Of a stretch of 64,000 nucleotides of DNA, positions 1-8,815 are shown in pieces. Source of the DNA: Phototrophicus methaneseepsis (lineage in GTDB: Bacteria > Chloroflexota > Anaerolineae > Aggregatilineales > Phototrophicaceae); NCBI RefSeq assembly GCF_015500095.1, contig NZ_CP062983.1, positions 2,666,001 through 2,730,000 of the forward strand. Direction: 5' to 3'. Below the pieces are notes generated by a model. The model worked only from the letters and a program-made list of their open reading frames with translations, had not been told where the DNA came from and did not search any database. The position numbers were made by a program, and so were the translations under genes. Position 1 is the stretch's first letter, and every line of letters begins with the position of its first letter.

Positions 1-994
1 AGGCCACGCTCAGCCAATAATAGCTGCTGATGCCTTGTAACAGCCCACGGTCCGGTCCCATGCGCACAAAGAAGGGAATGGCGACAACGACAGGCAGTAA
101 GATATTGAGGCCATCGAGTTGAAAAAGCTGAATCATGAGGGGCGACAGAATGAGCATGATCACACCCACCACAAGGCCAATGATCCAGCTAAAGCGCCCG
201 ATTTGATGGTATAGAACGGTGAGCAACGACTCTTCATTGTGGGCCTGGTATCGTGCTGTGAAGCGTGCAGCGACAGTTTGGAGCGCTGTTGGCAGTAAAC
301 CAATCAGTAATTGCAGTGTGATGATAAAAGTCAGTTGACTGTAATCTGCCGGAGAGAGCAGGCGTCCCATCAGTACATTGTGAATCAGGTTCAGCCCACT
401 GACGCCTGTACTCGCCACCAGGAAAACGAGGCTCCCCTGACGCAACAGCCCCAGGATACGCTGAGGTAAGGGGACATTGGCCGCGAGCGTTTGTTCAACG
501 AGCCAGTCGGCGGCGCTTTGTAACGTATGCTGCGCCTGCTGTGCGATTTCAGATGTTTCGCCAATTTCAAGGCGCTCAGAGATGGAAAAGGGAAATGTGA
601 AGCGCAGTGGCAAAATAGGAATATCCGTACTACCTGTGGTCTCTAACGTGAGTTGTAACTCTTCGTCGGTAATCCAGATGGCACCTGCTAAACGCCGGTG
701 GGCTTCGTCAATGAGGGGTTCGACTGCGCGCACAGCTTCCAGGATGCGTTCATTAGAAAGGGCGGTTTCGCTTTCATAAAGCGCGGCGAGTGCATCACGT
801 GTGTATGACGAGAGCGGGAATGTATGGTTATCAGTCGTCCGGAGCCAACCGCTATCTAGATCAACTTGTGCTTGAGCTAAATCTTCAATTTGATAGATTT
901 GCAGGCCATTTAACAGCAGTAGCGCCATGACAGCATAATGATACGGGTCTGATTGGGCCTGTTGCCATCGTTGTCGCCAGGTTTTTTCACTCAT
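1..994 (-). CDS. Polysaccharide flippase-like membrane protein, N-terminal part
   Basis: Open from an ATG at 994 to the window edge without a stop, so the C-terminus is missing. About the first 160 residues form a soluble, mostly helical region starting MSEKTWRQRW. Membrane segments follow, beginning around SLVFLVASTGVSG, then the stretch NVLMGRLLSPADYSQL and several hydrophobic helices. The order 'conserved Gly/Leu helix, short RxLSPxDY loop, repeated helices' is typical of the MATE/Wzx/MurJ-like oligosaccharide flippase superfamily, which moves lipid-linked sugars across the membrane. The long soluble N-terminal extension is unusual, because Wzx proteins normally start almost directly with a membrane helix. 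Family placement is from pattern recognition; substrate is unknown. It follows the histidine kinase at 1227-2861 on the same strand after about 230 bases with no evident terminator. Confidence 0.7.
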   Translation of the reverse strand, partial: MSEKTWRQRWQQAQSDPYHYAVMALLLLNGLQIYQIEDLAQAQVDLDSGWLRTTDNHTFPLSSYTRDALAALYESETALSNERILEAVRAVEPLIDEAHRRLAGAIWITDEELQLTLETTGSTDIPILPLRFTFPFSISERLEIGETSEIAQQAQHTLQSAADWLVEQTLAANVPLPQRILGLLRQGSLVFLVASTGVSGLNLIHNVLMGRLLSPADYSQLTFIITLQLLIGLLPTALQTVAARFTARYQAHNEESLLTVLYHQIGRFSWIIGLVVGVIMLILSPLMIQLFQLDGLNILLPVVVAIPFFVRMGPDRGLLQGISSYYWLSVA

Positions 995-1226
995 TGTGCG
1001 CCAGTTCGTAACAGGTCATGTCCTCATCCCATCCATTGTAAGGTGTATTCAGCATTCTAAAAGCAGTTACATCTCAATCTTTCTGTTTTTTATAACGATT
1101 GTTCATATTACTTGCTGCTCATGTCTTGCTGGCGGCTGGCTTGTGGCGGTGCATCATATGCGCCTACGAATGGCTTAGTGGCGGTGGCATAGGATGTTAT
1201 AGGGGCTGCGATGGATAGCCTACAAG

Positions 1227-2861
1227 CTAGTTGCCAGTTAGGATGGATGAGTCTGGCTCAAGCGTGAAATAGAATGTCGCTCCTTTGTTGACCTCAGCAT
1301 CTGCCCACACTCGGCCTCCATGGCGGTGGATAATCCGCGCCACAATAGAGAGGCCCACACCAGTGCCTTCGAACTGGCTTTCAGAATGCATGCGTTGAAA
1401 GACGCCGAACAGCTTCTTCGCATAATCCATATTGAAGCCAACTCCATTGTCTTTCACGAAATAGATAGTTTCTGAAGGGGACTTGTCGTAGCCTACCTCG
1501 ATGATGGTATGCGAATTATTGCGCGTATATTTCAGGGCATTGGAGATCAAGTTAGTGAGGACTTGGTGTAAGAGGGCTTCATCAGCGTTTGCTGAGGGGA
1601 GATCACCAACGATAAATTCGATATCGCGTCCGGATTGTTCGTCGTGCAGCTCATTGAGCACGTCGGCGACGAGTGCATTCATATCGACGGTCGCTTTGTT
1701 CAAGGGTACCTGGTTGAAGCGAGAGAAGATTAAGAGCTTTTCGATCATATTCTCAAGGCGGTTCACTTCTTTGCTTATAATATCAAGGCTTTCACGACCT
1801 TCTTGGGGTAACAGGTCCTCATAGTCTTCAGCAATAATCTGAAAGAAGCCGCTAATGGCCCGTAGCGGTGCCCGCAAATCATGTGATATCGAATAGCTAA
1901 ATGCTTCCAGCTCTTTATTGGCGTGTTCTAGTTGTGCGGTCCGCTCAATAACGCGCTGTTCCAGTTCACTATGGGATTGTTGAAGAGCGGCTTCCACATT
2001 CAGGCGCTTGAGATCAACCTGATGTAAATAGTTGCCAATGTAGATAATGACGATTGCCAGGACGACCATGACGAATACGGTGACGATGGCTGCACCAAAT
2101 GCAAAATCATAAAGGCCCATATACTGGCCCTGAAAGCGCAGTAAGTTCGAGCCGATGATGACCGCAAACGAGAGTGGTAGCAGCCATCGTATGACGACCC
2201 CGCCAGCCGTATCACTGACGCTCGTTTTCATAAACGAGTAATCGGTTGTTTGGGCGAGGATAGCGATAGAAGTTGCGAGGAAGCTACAAGCTGTATGTAA
2301 TGCCATAGACGAAAAAGGCACGATGCTGTAGAGCGAGTTAACATTATACATATAGCCGACCAGAGCCAGTAAGGCGATGATACCTATGATGATAGCCAGA
2401 CCCTGGGCTGCGATTGGCATCGGGTGTAAGAGCACAAGTGCGCTGCCGACGAGCATAAAGCTCACAGCTGTCATAACAGACATGCGTCCCGGGTTAACCC
2501 CGCTCTGGAGGCGTGTTTTTACATCTGTGATGATGAGTTCATCTATGGATAACTGCCAGCCAAAGATGTCTTGAGCTAATGTCAGCGTTGCCAGGATGAT
2601 GATGACGGCACCCATAAGGTAGCGGTAAGGCGTTGGCATATGGTGAAATGTGACGAGAATGCCGGAGAAGACAAAGAGTAATGCGGTATTGAACTTCATA
2701 CTCGCTAGTTCAGGGCGAATGCTCTTGAGCATATCAATATTTAGAAACCACCCAAAAAGCACAGCCAGGCCGAGCAAGGTAACGCAGATACCAACAGTAC
2801 GAGCACCCAGCTCGCATATGTGAACGAGTTTAGGATTTGTGCCGTCTAAATTCAGTGTCAT
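1227..2861 (-). CDS. Membrane sensor histidine kinase
   Basis: A 544-residue kinase. The first 280 or so residues contain eight or so hydrophobic helices with short loops and form an integral-membrane sensor, with no large extracytoplasmic loop and no HAMP or PAS domain that I can see. A coiled-coil linker (HSELEQRVIERTAQLEHANKELEAF) leads to the H-box SYSISHDLRAPLRAISGF, where the phospho-accepting histidine sits. An ATPase domain follows with the N-box NLISNALKYT, the G1 box DNGVGF and the glycine-rich GTGVGLSIV. The HDLRAPLRAISGF and KLFGVFQRMHSE patterns are those of phytochrome-like kinases. It has no adjacent response regulator, so it is an orphan kinase whose partner must be elsewhere. 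The signal sensed cannot be told from sequence. Confidence 0.9.
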   Translation of the reverse strand: MTLNLDGTNPKLVHICELGARTVGICVTLLGLAVLFGWFLNIDMLKSIRPELASMKFNTALLFVFSGILVTFHHMPTPYRYLMGAVIIILATLTLAQDIFGWQLSIDELIITDVKTRLQSGVNPGRMSVMTAVSFMLVGSALVLLHPMPIAAQGLAIIIGIIALLALVGYMYNVNSLYSIVPFSSMALHTACSFLATSIAILAQTTDYSFMKTSVSDTAGGVVIRWLLPLSFAVIIGSNLLRFQGQYMGLYDFAFGAAIVTVFVMVVLAIVIIYIGNYLHQVDLKRLNVEAALQQSHSELEQRVIERTAQLEHANKELEAFSYSISHDLRAPLRAISGFFQIIAEDYEDLLPQEGRESLDIISKEVNRLENMIEKLLIFSRFNQVPLNKATVDMNALVADVLNELHDEQSGRDIEFIVGDLPSANADEALLHQVLTNLISNALKYTRNNSHTIIEVGYDKSPSETIYFVKDNGVGFNMDYAKKLFGVFQRMHSESQFEGTGVGLSIVARIIHRHGGRVWADAEVNKGATFYFTLEPDSSILTGN

Positions 2862-3178
2862 ACGCAGCTCCTAGAGTGGTGGTTAAAATGGCGAAGCTGT
2901 AGTGTGTGTGAGGTGTTTCGTTAAGTTTTGTTTTATGAATGTCACTTCGTACGCTCATAGGAGCGCTCGTTTATTGCCTTCATTTTATCATGGTATGGCA
3001 AAAGGCTATGAATTAGAGTGTTCTGGAAAGCTATCGTAAAAATATTAGCGATGTTTTCGGTCGTAATCCGAGGATAGCAGGTTTATGTATTTGTGCTGTC
3101 TAGAAGGGGGATAGAGATCTGAAAAACGCTGTGTTTTAGCCAAGCTGTGTTCAGCTAAGAGGTGTTCTGATAAAAAAG
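2862..3178. other. Intergenic region with no recognisable gene
   Basis: About 320 bases between the start of the histidine kinase and the terminator of the peptide transporter operon. It must hold the kinase promoter, but I found no convincing -35/-10 pair, palindrome or RNA structure here. Confidence 0.6.
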
Positions 3179-3210
3179 TAAAAGAGCCAAATGGCCCAAT
3201 GGCTCTTTTA
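3179..3210 (-). terminator. Intrinsic terminator of the peptide ABC operon
   Basis: An 11-bp perfect stem (TAAAAGAGCCA with its complement at 3200-3210) around a 10-base loop, lying 12 bases after the stop codon of the OppC-type permease. A- and T-runs on both sides let it work in either direction. Confidence 0.85.
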
Positions 3211-3221
3211 CTGGGAAATGC

Positions 3222-4136
3222 TTACTCTCGCACATTTGGATCAAGAGCATCACGTACGGCATCGCCAATAATGTTGAGCATGAGGACGACGAATGTGATT
3301 GCCAGACCAGGGAAAACGGCCATCCACCACTGTGTACGTAAGTAACTGCGTCCGTCGGCTAGCATAGCGCCCCATTCTGGCGTGGGTGGGCTAACGCCTA
3401 AGCCTAGAAAGCTAAGGCTCGCGCCTGTGATGATCGCGCCGGAAACATCCAATGTTGTGACGACGATCATTGAGCCAACGACGCCGGGTAGAATGTGATT
3501 GAACATCAGGCGTAAAGAGCCTGCGCCCATACTGCGCGCCGCGATGACATAGTCCATCTCGCGTATCGACAGCGTAAGTCCGCGTACGAGCCGCGCATAC
3601 GTTGGGATTGAAAAGAAAGCAATCGCCAAAATCACGTTGATAATATTGGAGCCAAGCAAGCTTACCAGCCAGATCGCCAGGATGAGGCCGGGGAATGCGA
3701 GGATGACATCCATCATGCGCATAATCGCGTTATCGACCCATCCGCCCGAAAAGCCCGCGAGCAAACCTAGCGGCATGCCCACTGCCAGCGCGAGGGCAAC
3801 AGAAAAGAAGCCAACCTGTAAGGAAATCCGGCCACCATAAAGGACGCGGCTGAGGATGTCGCGCCCAAGGGTATCCGTGCCCATCAGATGGGCAACGCTA
3901 GGCGGTTGGTTGCGTTCTGGGGTGCTGCGTTCGATCGGATCATAGGGTGTGATGAGTGGTGCAACCAAGATCGCCACGATGAAAGCAATGAGCGCGACTG
4001 AACATAGGACAGCAACATAATTGTTGAAAAACTTCCGTAGAATCCGCGTATGGAGCGCTGTCGAACGAGCTTCGCTTTCGAGCTGGCCCACTGAGTTGGA
4101 TGATTGTTCTTGCTGGGACATAGGTTCAAATCTCAA
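3222..4136 (-). CDS. Peptide/nickel-type ABC transporter permease (DppC/OppC family)
   Basis: Inner-membrane permease of a binding-protein-dependent importer of the peptide/opine/nickel class. It has an N-terminal membrane helix (YVAVLCSVALIAFIVAILV), the DppC hallmark GTDTLGRDILSRVLYGGRISL, five further helices, and the EAA-loop that docks the ATPase (RSMGAGSLRLMFNHILPGV). The C-terminal DALDPNVRE is usual for the family. The longest frame begins at a TTG (4136) that overlaps the stop of the upstream permease by 4 bases. An ATG five codons in (4121) is equally possible; neither has a clear Shine-Dalgarno sequence, which fits translational coupling. It is the last gene of the operon. No OppD/OppF ATPase gene is nearby. 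Confidence 0.93.
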   Translation of the reverse strand: MRFEPMSQQEQSSNSVGQLESEARSTALHTRILRKFFNNYVAVLCSVALIAFIVAILVAPLITPYDPIERSTPERNQPPSVAHLMGTDTLGRDILSRVLYGGRISLQVGFFSVALALAVGMPLGLLAGFSGGWVDNAIMRMMDVILAFPGLILAIWLVSLLGSNIINVILAIAFFSIPTYARLVRGLTLSIREMDYVIAARSMGAGSLRLMFNHILPGVVGSMIVVTTLDVSGAIITGASLSFLGLGVSPPTPEWGAMLADGRSYLRTQWWMAVFPGLAITFVVLMLNIIGDAVRDALDPNVRE

Positions 4137-5056
4137 TCATAACGAATACGTGGATCCACAACGGCATAAATGATGTCAACAAACATATTCACCAGGATGA
4201 AAGTAGTGGCGACGAGAATTACCGTCCCCTGGATCATAGGATAATCTCGGTTGTTGATGGCATTGATTGCCAGACTGCCGACCCCAGGCAAGCCGAAAAT
4301 ACTCTCTGTCACGACGGCGCCGCCTAATAACCCCCCAACAGATAGACCAACGACCGTAATCACGGGGATGAGCGTATTTTTGAGCGCGTGCCCAAGCATA
4401 ATCCGGCGTTCATTGAGGCCCTTGGAACGAGCCGTACGGATATAATCCGTGCTGAGGACTTCGATCATGCTGGAGCGAGTTAATCTGGCAATGAGTGCAC
4501 TCTGACCAATGGCGAGCGTTGCTGTTGGCAGGATCATATGCTGCCATGTGCTGGAGCCCTGTACGGGCAGGGCGCGCAGCCCGACCGAGAAGATCAGGAT
4601 GAGCACAAGGCCCAGCCAGAATGTGGGGATCGAATAGAAAAAGACGGTGATCAGGATGCCCAGGCGATCAATCCATGTGCGCTGGTACATCGCTGTGACC
4701 ACGCCAATAATCAGGCCGATCATTGTGCCGATTGTGACGCTTAAAAAGGTTAGCAGCGCTGTGAAAGGGAAGGCCTTAGCAATGACATCAATCACAGGTT
4801 CTCTGAATTTGACCGACAGCCCTAAATCCCCCTGAGCGAAGTTCTTCAGAAAGATGAGATACTGCTCAATAATTGGGCGGTCCAGGCCGAGGTTGCTGCG
4901 AATTTGCTCTATGAGTTCGGGCGTTGCCCGGTCCCCCGCCATAATCTGGGCTGGATCGCCGGGTAGAGCCACGCGCAGCATCACAAACACAACGGTGGTT
5001 ACTGCCAGGATAAGTGGGATTGTCATCAAGACACGCCGCAGTAGATATTTGCTCAT
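4133..5056 (-). CDS. Peptide/nickel-type ABC transporter permease (DppB/OppB family)
   Basis: A 307-residue inner-membrane permease that pairs with the DppC-type protein encoded right after it. The N-terminal helix MSKYLLRRVLMTIPLILAV and the segment ALPGDPAQIMAGDRATPE are standard DppB/OppB features. The ATPase-docking loop reads RSKGLNERRIMLGHALKNT, and the protein ends DIIYAVVDPRIRYD, also typical. Full length for the family. The operon order on this strand is binding protein, this permease, then the second permease, so the substrate is probably a peptide or another oligomeric solute delivered by the SBP at 5256-6854. The ATPase must be supplied from elsewhere. Confidence 0.94.
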   Translation of the reverse strand: MSKYLLRRVLMTIPLILAVTTVVFVMLRVALPGDPAQIMAGDRATPELIEQIRSNLGLDRPIIEQYLIFLKNFAQGDLGLSVKFREPVIDVIAKAFPFTALLTFLSVTIGTMIGLIIGVVTAMYQRTWIDRLGILITVFFYSIPTFWLGLVLILIFSVGLRALPVQGSSTWQHMILPTATLAIGQSALIARLTRSSMIEVLSTDYIRTARSKGLNERRIMLGHALKNTLIPVITVVGLSVGGLLGGAVVTESIFGLPGVGSLAINAINNRDYPMIQGTVILVATTFILVNMFVDIIYAVVDPRIRYD

Positions 5057-5198
5057 GATGACACTTTCTATGATGGCGCTTTGAATGACGATACGATGAG
5101 TAACAAGACTTTCAAGTTAGAGGTCCCTCTCGTCAGCTTTTCGTGCAGGCTTCTGTGACAGCCTGTTATAGAAGGATGTCGCGTACGGGCAAGGGCGA

Positions 5199-5253
5199 GG
5201 AAGACGGCATACACCATCTTCCTCATACCCATACTGACGCTGTCGAAAGCGTC
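5199..5253 (-). other. Intercistronic hairpins behind the binding-protein gene
   Basis: Two short stems lie just after the binding-protein stop: 5236-5253 (GACGCT with AGCGTC, 6 bp) and 5199-5222 (GGAAGA with TCTTCC, 6 bp). Neither is followed by a T-run, so they look like partial attenuators or mRNA-stabilising structures that keep binding protein more abundant than permeases, rather than full terminators. The effect is inferred. Confidence 0.4.
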
Positions 5254-5255
5254 TG

Positions 5256-6854
5256 TTATTCAGTTGGGAAGTAAGCGTTCCAGTAAAGGAAGGACAGATC
5301 CGGGTAGATTTCCCATCCATCGAGCTCGGTACGGACACCGGTCAGTGACGGCGGTACTGCCAGGAAGATCCACGGTGACTGTTCGATGATGTAACGGCTG
5401 ACTTCTGTCACAGCTTCGTAGCGCAGGTCAGGATCAAGCTGGGTATCGGCTGCGGTCAGCAGTTCGGATAGTTCTTCTGTAGCATACCACGCACGGTTGC
5501 TGCCGCCCATACGATCCGGGTCAAAGAAGTAGGTCAGGATGCTGGGGTCGCTGTAGCCATATTGCAGCAGGAACAGGTCATGTTCGCCGGTTGTGGTCAG
5601 GTCGATGAGAGCGGAGAATTCCATCAGTTCAATTTCGACCGGGATACCAGCGTCACGCCATTGGGCTTCAATGACTTCGGCCTGACGACGCCATTCATCT
5701 GTGTTGGCGGAGCTCAGGCGGACAACCCAGGGGTTCCCATCCGGGTCTTCGCGCATGCCATCGCCATCAACATCGACATAGCCGAGTGTATCGAAGATTT
5801 CCGCAGCACGATCCGGCTCGTAGTGATAGGATTCAGCGTCCAGTTCAGGATTGTGGCCCCAGATTGTTTCTGGCAGCGGTTGGTACAGCGGCACAGCCAG
5901 GTCATCCCAGGCCAGCGTCACGAATTCTTCGCGGTTGGTGGCATAAGCGAAGGCGCGGCGCAGTTCAGGATCGGACCATTCCGGCTTGGAGGTGTTGAAG
6001 CCGATGTAACGAATCTGGTTGAGCAGGGCGCGATCAACGTCGATATCGGGGTTGGCTTCTGTACTTTCGATATTCTGGGTCGGGATACCCGCAACGGAGA
6101 TTTCACCAGTTTCCAGCGCGGCGAGGATGGTCTGCTCTTCACCGATGAACAGGATTTGCAGTTCTTCCAGCAGGACCGGGCCAGGATGTTCGTACAGTTC
6201 TTCTGGTGCCCAGGTGAAATCAGGGTTACGGGAGAAAAGGACGTAGTTATCCGTCACCAATTCTTCCAAGATGAATGGGCCACCACCAACGGGGTCGATG
6301 CCGAACGCATCCGGGCCCATTTCTTCGTATGCGGTCGGCGAGACAATTTCCAGGCTAGAGAGCACATAGAAGAGCGGGGCAAAGGGCGTCGCCAGGTTGA
6401 GCGTGAGGGTGTAGTCATCGACAACATCCACGCTTTCCAGCAGCCCGATCAGGTCCGCACCCTGAGAAGCGCCAGTTTCAGGATTGGCGTATTTTTCCAG
6501 GTTCCACTTAATGGCTTCTGCGTCGATAGGCGTGCCATCGGTGAAGGTTGCGTAATCAATGAGCGTGATGGTAAGTGCTGTTCCATCTTCCGCAATTTCC
6601 CAGCTATCTGCCAGGAAACCCACATAGCTCAAGTCTTCCGCACGTGTAAACAGGGTTGAATACAGGGCATAATGCGGCCAACTGTGCCATGATGAAACAA
6701 ACGGATCCAGTGATGTGTTGGAGTTGGCGTCAGCGACAACAAGACGACCGCCCTTACCGGCGAAGATGTCTTCCTCTTGGGCCATGACATTGACGCTAAA
6801 GGCCAACATGGCGAATACGACAACGGTTAAGATGATACTTCTGACTTTGAACAC
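5256..6854 (-). CDS. Peptide-type ABC transporter substrate-binding protein (SBP_bac_5)
   Basis: An extracytoplasmic solute receptor of 532 residues, normal for the peptide/nickel SBP family. A Sec signal peptide occupies residues 1-25 (charged MFKVR, hydrophobic core, cleavage near NVMAQ). The mature protein has the family pattern LDPFVSSWHSWPHYALYSTLFT near the start, then DNYVLFSRNPDF, and RRAFAYATNREEFVTLAWD in the hinge region. The start is a GTG at 6854 preceded at 7 bases by GGGAG; a nearby ATG (6859) is in a different frame. It is first in an operon with the two DppB/DppC permeases. No lipobox is visible, so anchoring may be by other means. Confidence 0.92.
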   Translation of the reverse strand: MFKVRSIILTVVVFAMLAFSVNVMAQEEDIFAGKGGRLVVADANSNTSLDPFVSSWHSWPHYALYSTLFTRAEDLSYVGFLADSWEIAEDGTALTITLIDYATFTDGTPIDAEAIKWNLEKYANPETGASQGADLIGLLESVDVVDDYTLTLNLATPFAPLFYVLSSLEIVSPTAYEEMGPDAFGIDPVGGGPFILEELVTDNYVLFSRNPDFTWAPEELYEHPGPVLLEELQILFIGEEQTILAALETGEISVAGIPTQNIESTEANPDIDVDRALLNQIRYIGFNTSKPEWSDPELRRAFAYATNREEFVTLAWDDLAVPLYQPLPETIWGHNPELDAESYHYEPDRAAEIFDTLGYVDVDGDGMREDPDGNPWVVRLSSANTDEWRRQAEVIEAQWRDAGIPVEIELMEFSALIDLTTTGEHDLFLLQYGYSDPSILTYFFDPDRMGGSNRAWYATEELSELLTAADTQLDPDLRYEAVTEVSRYIIEQSPWIFLAVPPSLTGVRTELDGWEIYPDLSFLYWNAYFPTE

Positions 6855-6976
6855 TTCATTTCTCCCGAGTTACTTAAATAAATAGCGTCGGACTGGGCGT
6901 TTGTCTTTGGTGCGAACTCCTTGGCGTGAATAGCGTGTGGTAAATGGCCTTGATGACGTTTATCGACATAATAGAA

Positions 6977-6988
6977 CTGATATATCAG
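6977..6988. promoter_or_regulatory. 12-nt perfect palindrome downstream of the transporter promoter
   Basis: CTGATATATCAG, self-complementary, placed about 15-27 bases downstream of the predicted transcription start of the peptide transporter operon, where a bound repressor would block elongation. No other copy was noticed in the window. The function is inferred. Confidence 0.35.
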
Positions 6989-7010
6989 ATAAATCGTACT
7001 GATGGAGCAC

Positions 7011-7038
7011 ATTATAGCAACAAACGTTCCAGTTCCAA
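7011..7038 (-). promoter_or_regulatory. Promoter of the peptide ABC transporter operon
   Basis: Reading on the minus strand, TTGGAA (7033-7038), a 16-base spacer and TATAAT (7011-7016) preceded by TGC (an extended -10). The predicted start is near 7004, giving a leader of about 150 bases before the GTG at 6854. The rest of 6855-7256 shows no gene. Confidence 0.6.
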
Positions 7039-7256
7039 AAGATTTATGCACAATATGTTGTTATTGGTGTATTCAGTTGGTTAAACTGTTCACATCTCTG
7101 TTTTATGATGCAACAAGGCAGGAAATAGGGGGATTCACTAGGAGATTTATACAATCTCACGTCGTTAAAATGACCATGCTAGCGATGAGTATGTCTAGCG
7201 GTGAATGGTTGAATAGCCTATTTTGATGTCATTTGAGGGTCACGCGAATATAAAAG

Positions 7257-7295
7257 AAAAGGGCCGATCATCGCAATAAATTGATCGGCCCTTTT
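7257..7295 (-). terminator. Intrinsic terminator of the first sulfatase operon
   Basis: A 14-bp perfect stem (AAAAGGGCCGATCA with its complement at 7282-7295) and an 11-base loop, about 20 bases after the sulfatase stop codon, with T-runs on both sides. Confidence 0.92.
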
Positions 7296-7317
7296 GGTTT
7301 GCATCTGTTGTAGCTCG

Positions 7318-8775
7318 TTACAGGGCGTCCCCTGGTCCCCAGGGCGCCAGTGCAACCGTCCCATAGGGGTTAAAAAGTCGGTCGTCTTTTTCTTCCGCAG
7401 CGAATCGCCACATCTTCTGGACGAGTTCATGCTTGATTTCGTCATAAGCTGTATCAGTCGCCAGATTGTTCATCTCAAGCGGGTCGTTTTTCAGGTCGTA
7501 TAGCTCGTCAAAATCAAAGCCGTTATAGACGTACTTGTATTCTTTGGTGGTGACGGCACGCTGCGTGTAATACAGTTCAACGCCATTGAACTGCGTGTAG
7601 TGGGCGTCGCGCCAATCTGAGGGGGCATCGTCCTGGAGGAAGGGTACCAGGCTGTGGCCTGTTGTCGCATCTGGGATTGGCTGGCCTGCTAATTCGATAA
7701 ACGTCGGTGCAAAATCCGCCAGTGAAATGAAATGATCGACATCGCGGCCCGGGTTCTGAATGAGCTGCGGGCCACGCATAATGACCGGGACATTGTAAGC
7801 TTCTTTAAAGGCAGGGACGCCTTTCATATACAATCCGTGCGCCCCGCAGTATTCGCCATGATCGCTCATGAAGATCACCAGTGTGTTATCAGCTTGGCCG
7901 CTTGCTTCCAGGGCGTCCAGCACTTCGCCAAACATGGCATCTTCCATCGTGCAATAGGCGTAGTAATGACGCAGAGCATCTCTGACTTCTGTTTCTGTCA
8001 GTTGGTTCCAATATTGCTGGCGCATACGCTGATAGATGGCTGGTTTGTCTTTGAGCGTATCATGGTAGCTGGCTGGCAGCTCGATGTCGTCCAGGTCGTA
8101 CATATCGACGAATTGTTTGGGTACGATGAAGGGGTCATGCGGGCCAAGCGGACCGACATAGAGCACCCAGGGCTGATCTGACGAGGCCAAACGCGGCAGG
8201 GCTTCGCAGGCGGCAGCGATAGCCGGGTAATCAGAATGATCTTCGTAGCCTTTTTCGCCCGTGCTTTCGTAGGAATCAAATAGTTGATAATTGCCCCACC
8301 CGGGCCGGATAACCTCGCCGTGCTTCCGTTGATGATCTTCATCCGCCTGTTTGAGGGCCTGCCAATCTGCCGTGGAACGGTGCATATAACTGCCTGCACC
8401 TGCTGTCACGACAAGTTCTTCCCAGCCACGATCAGATGGGTTTTCCTCATTGGTGACGTGCCATTTGCCGGAAAATGCCAGGTGATAACCGCCATCTCGT
8501 AGCACTTCGCTAAAGGTGATGACGCCTTCAGCAAGGCCCGTGTTGATTGCAGTCGGTGTGCTCACATTGTTGAAGATACCGTGTTTGCTAGGGTAAAGGC
8601 CCGTCATGAACGTTGCTCGTGACGGGCAGCAATGAGCCGTCGGGCAATATGCCTCCCGGAATGTGACCCCCTCTTGAGCAAGTCGTGCTGCATTGGGCGT
8701 GATGCAGGGTGATTCCGGTAAGACCACATCGCCCCGTTCCTGATCTGTCATAAAAATGAGTATATTGGGCTGCAT
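7318..8775 (-). CDS. Sulfatase (formylglycine-dependent, cytoplasmic)
   Basis: Hydrolyses sulfate esters, probably on sugars. The N-terminus NILIFMTDQERGD is the metal-binding beta-strand of type I sulfatases. The signature CCPSRATFMTG holds the cysteine that is oxidised to formylglycine (CxPSR rule). GKWHV, DHGEYCGAHGLYMKG and the C-terminal YDLKNDPLEMNNLA are also family motifs. There is no signal peptide, so the enzyme should stay in the cytoplasm. It lies about 40 bases behind a CUT1 sugar importer on the same strand (8816-11928), which suggests that sulfated oligosaccharides are imported whole and desulfated inside. A formylglycine-generating enzyme is not in the window. Substrate position and sugar are unknown. 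It resembles the second sulfatase at 36110. Confidence 0.93.
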   Translation of the reverse strand: MQPNILIFMTDQERGDVVLPESPCITPNAARLAQEGVTFREAYCPTAHCCPSRATFMTGLYPSKHGIFNNVSTPTAINTGLAEGVITFSEVLRDGGYHLAFSGKWHVTNEENPSDRGWEELVVTAGAGSYMHRSTADWQALKQADEDHQRKHGEVIRPGWGNYQLFDSYESTGEKGYEDHSDYPAIAAACEALPRLASSDQPWVLYVGPLGPHDPFIVPKQFVDMYDLDDIELPASYHDTLKDKPAIYQRMRQQYWNQLTETEVRDALRHYYAYCTMEDAMFGEVLDALEASGQADNTLVIFMSDHGEYCGAHGLYMKGVPAFKEAYNVPVIMRGPQLIQNPGRDVDHFISLADFAPTFIELAGQPIPDATTGHSLVPFLQDDAPSDWRDAHYTQFNGVELYYTQRAVTTKEYKYVYNGFDFDELYDLKNDPLEMNNLATDTAYDEIKHELVQKMWRFAAEEKDDRLFNPYGTVALAPWGPGDAL

Positions 8776-8815
8776 GGTGTGTCTCTTCTGGTTGGTACCT
8801 TTGAAATTAATGGAT

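Noticed and set aside
996-1178. Small plus-strand open frame between flippase and kinase genes
   Set aside because: No ribosome-binding site, no domain, and composition not protein-like.
5562-6659. Long open frame (365 codons) on the plus strand inside the binding-protein gene
   Set aside because: It lies wholly opposite a well-supported SBP gene, has biased composition (many Phe/Gln/Arg from antisense reading) and no ribosome-binding site.
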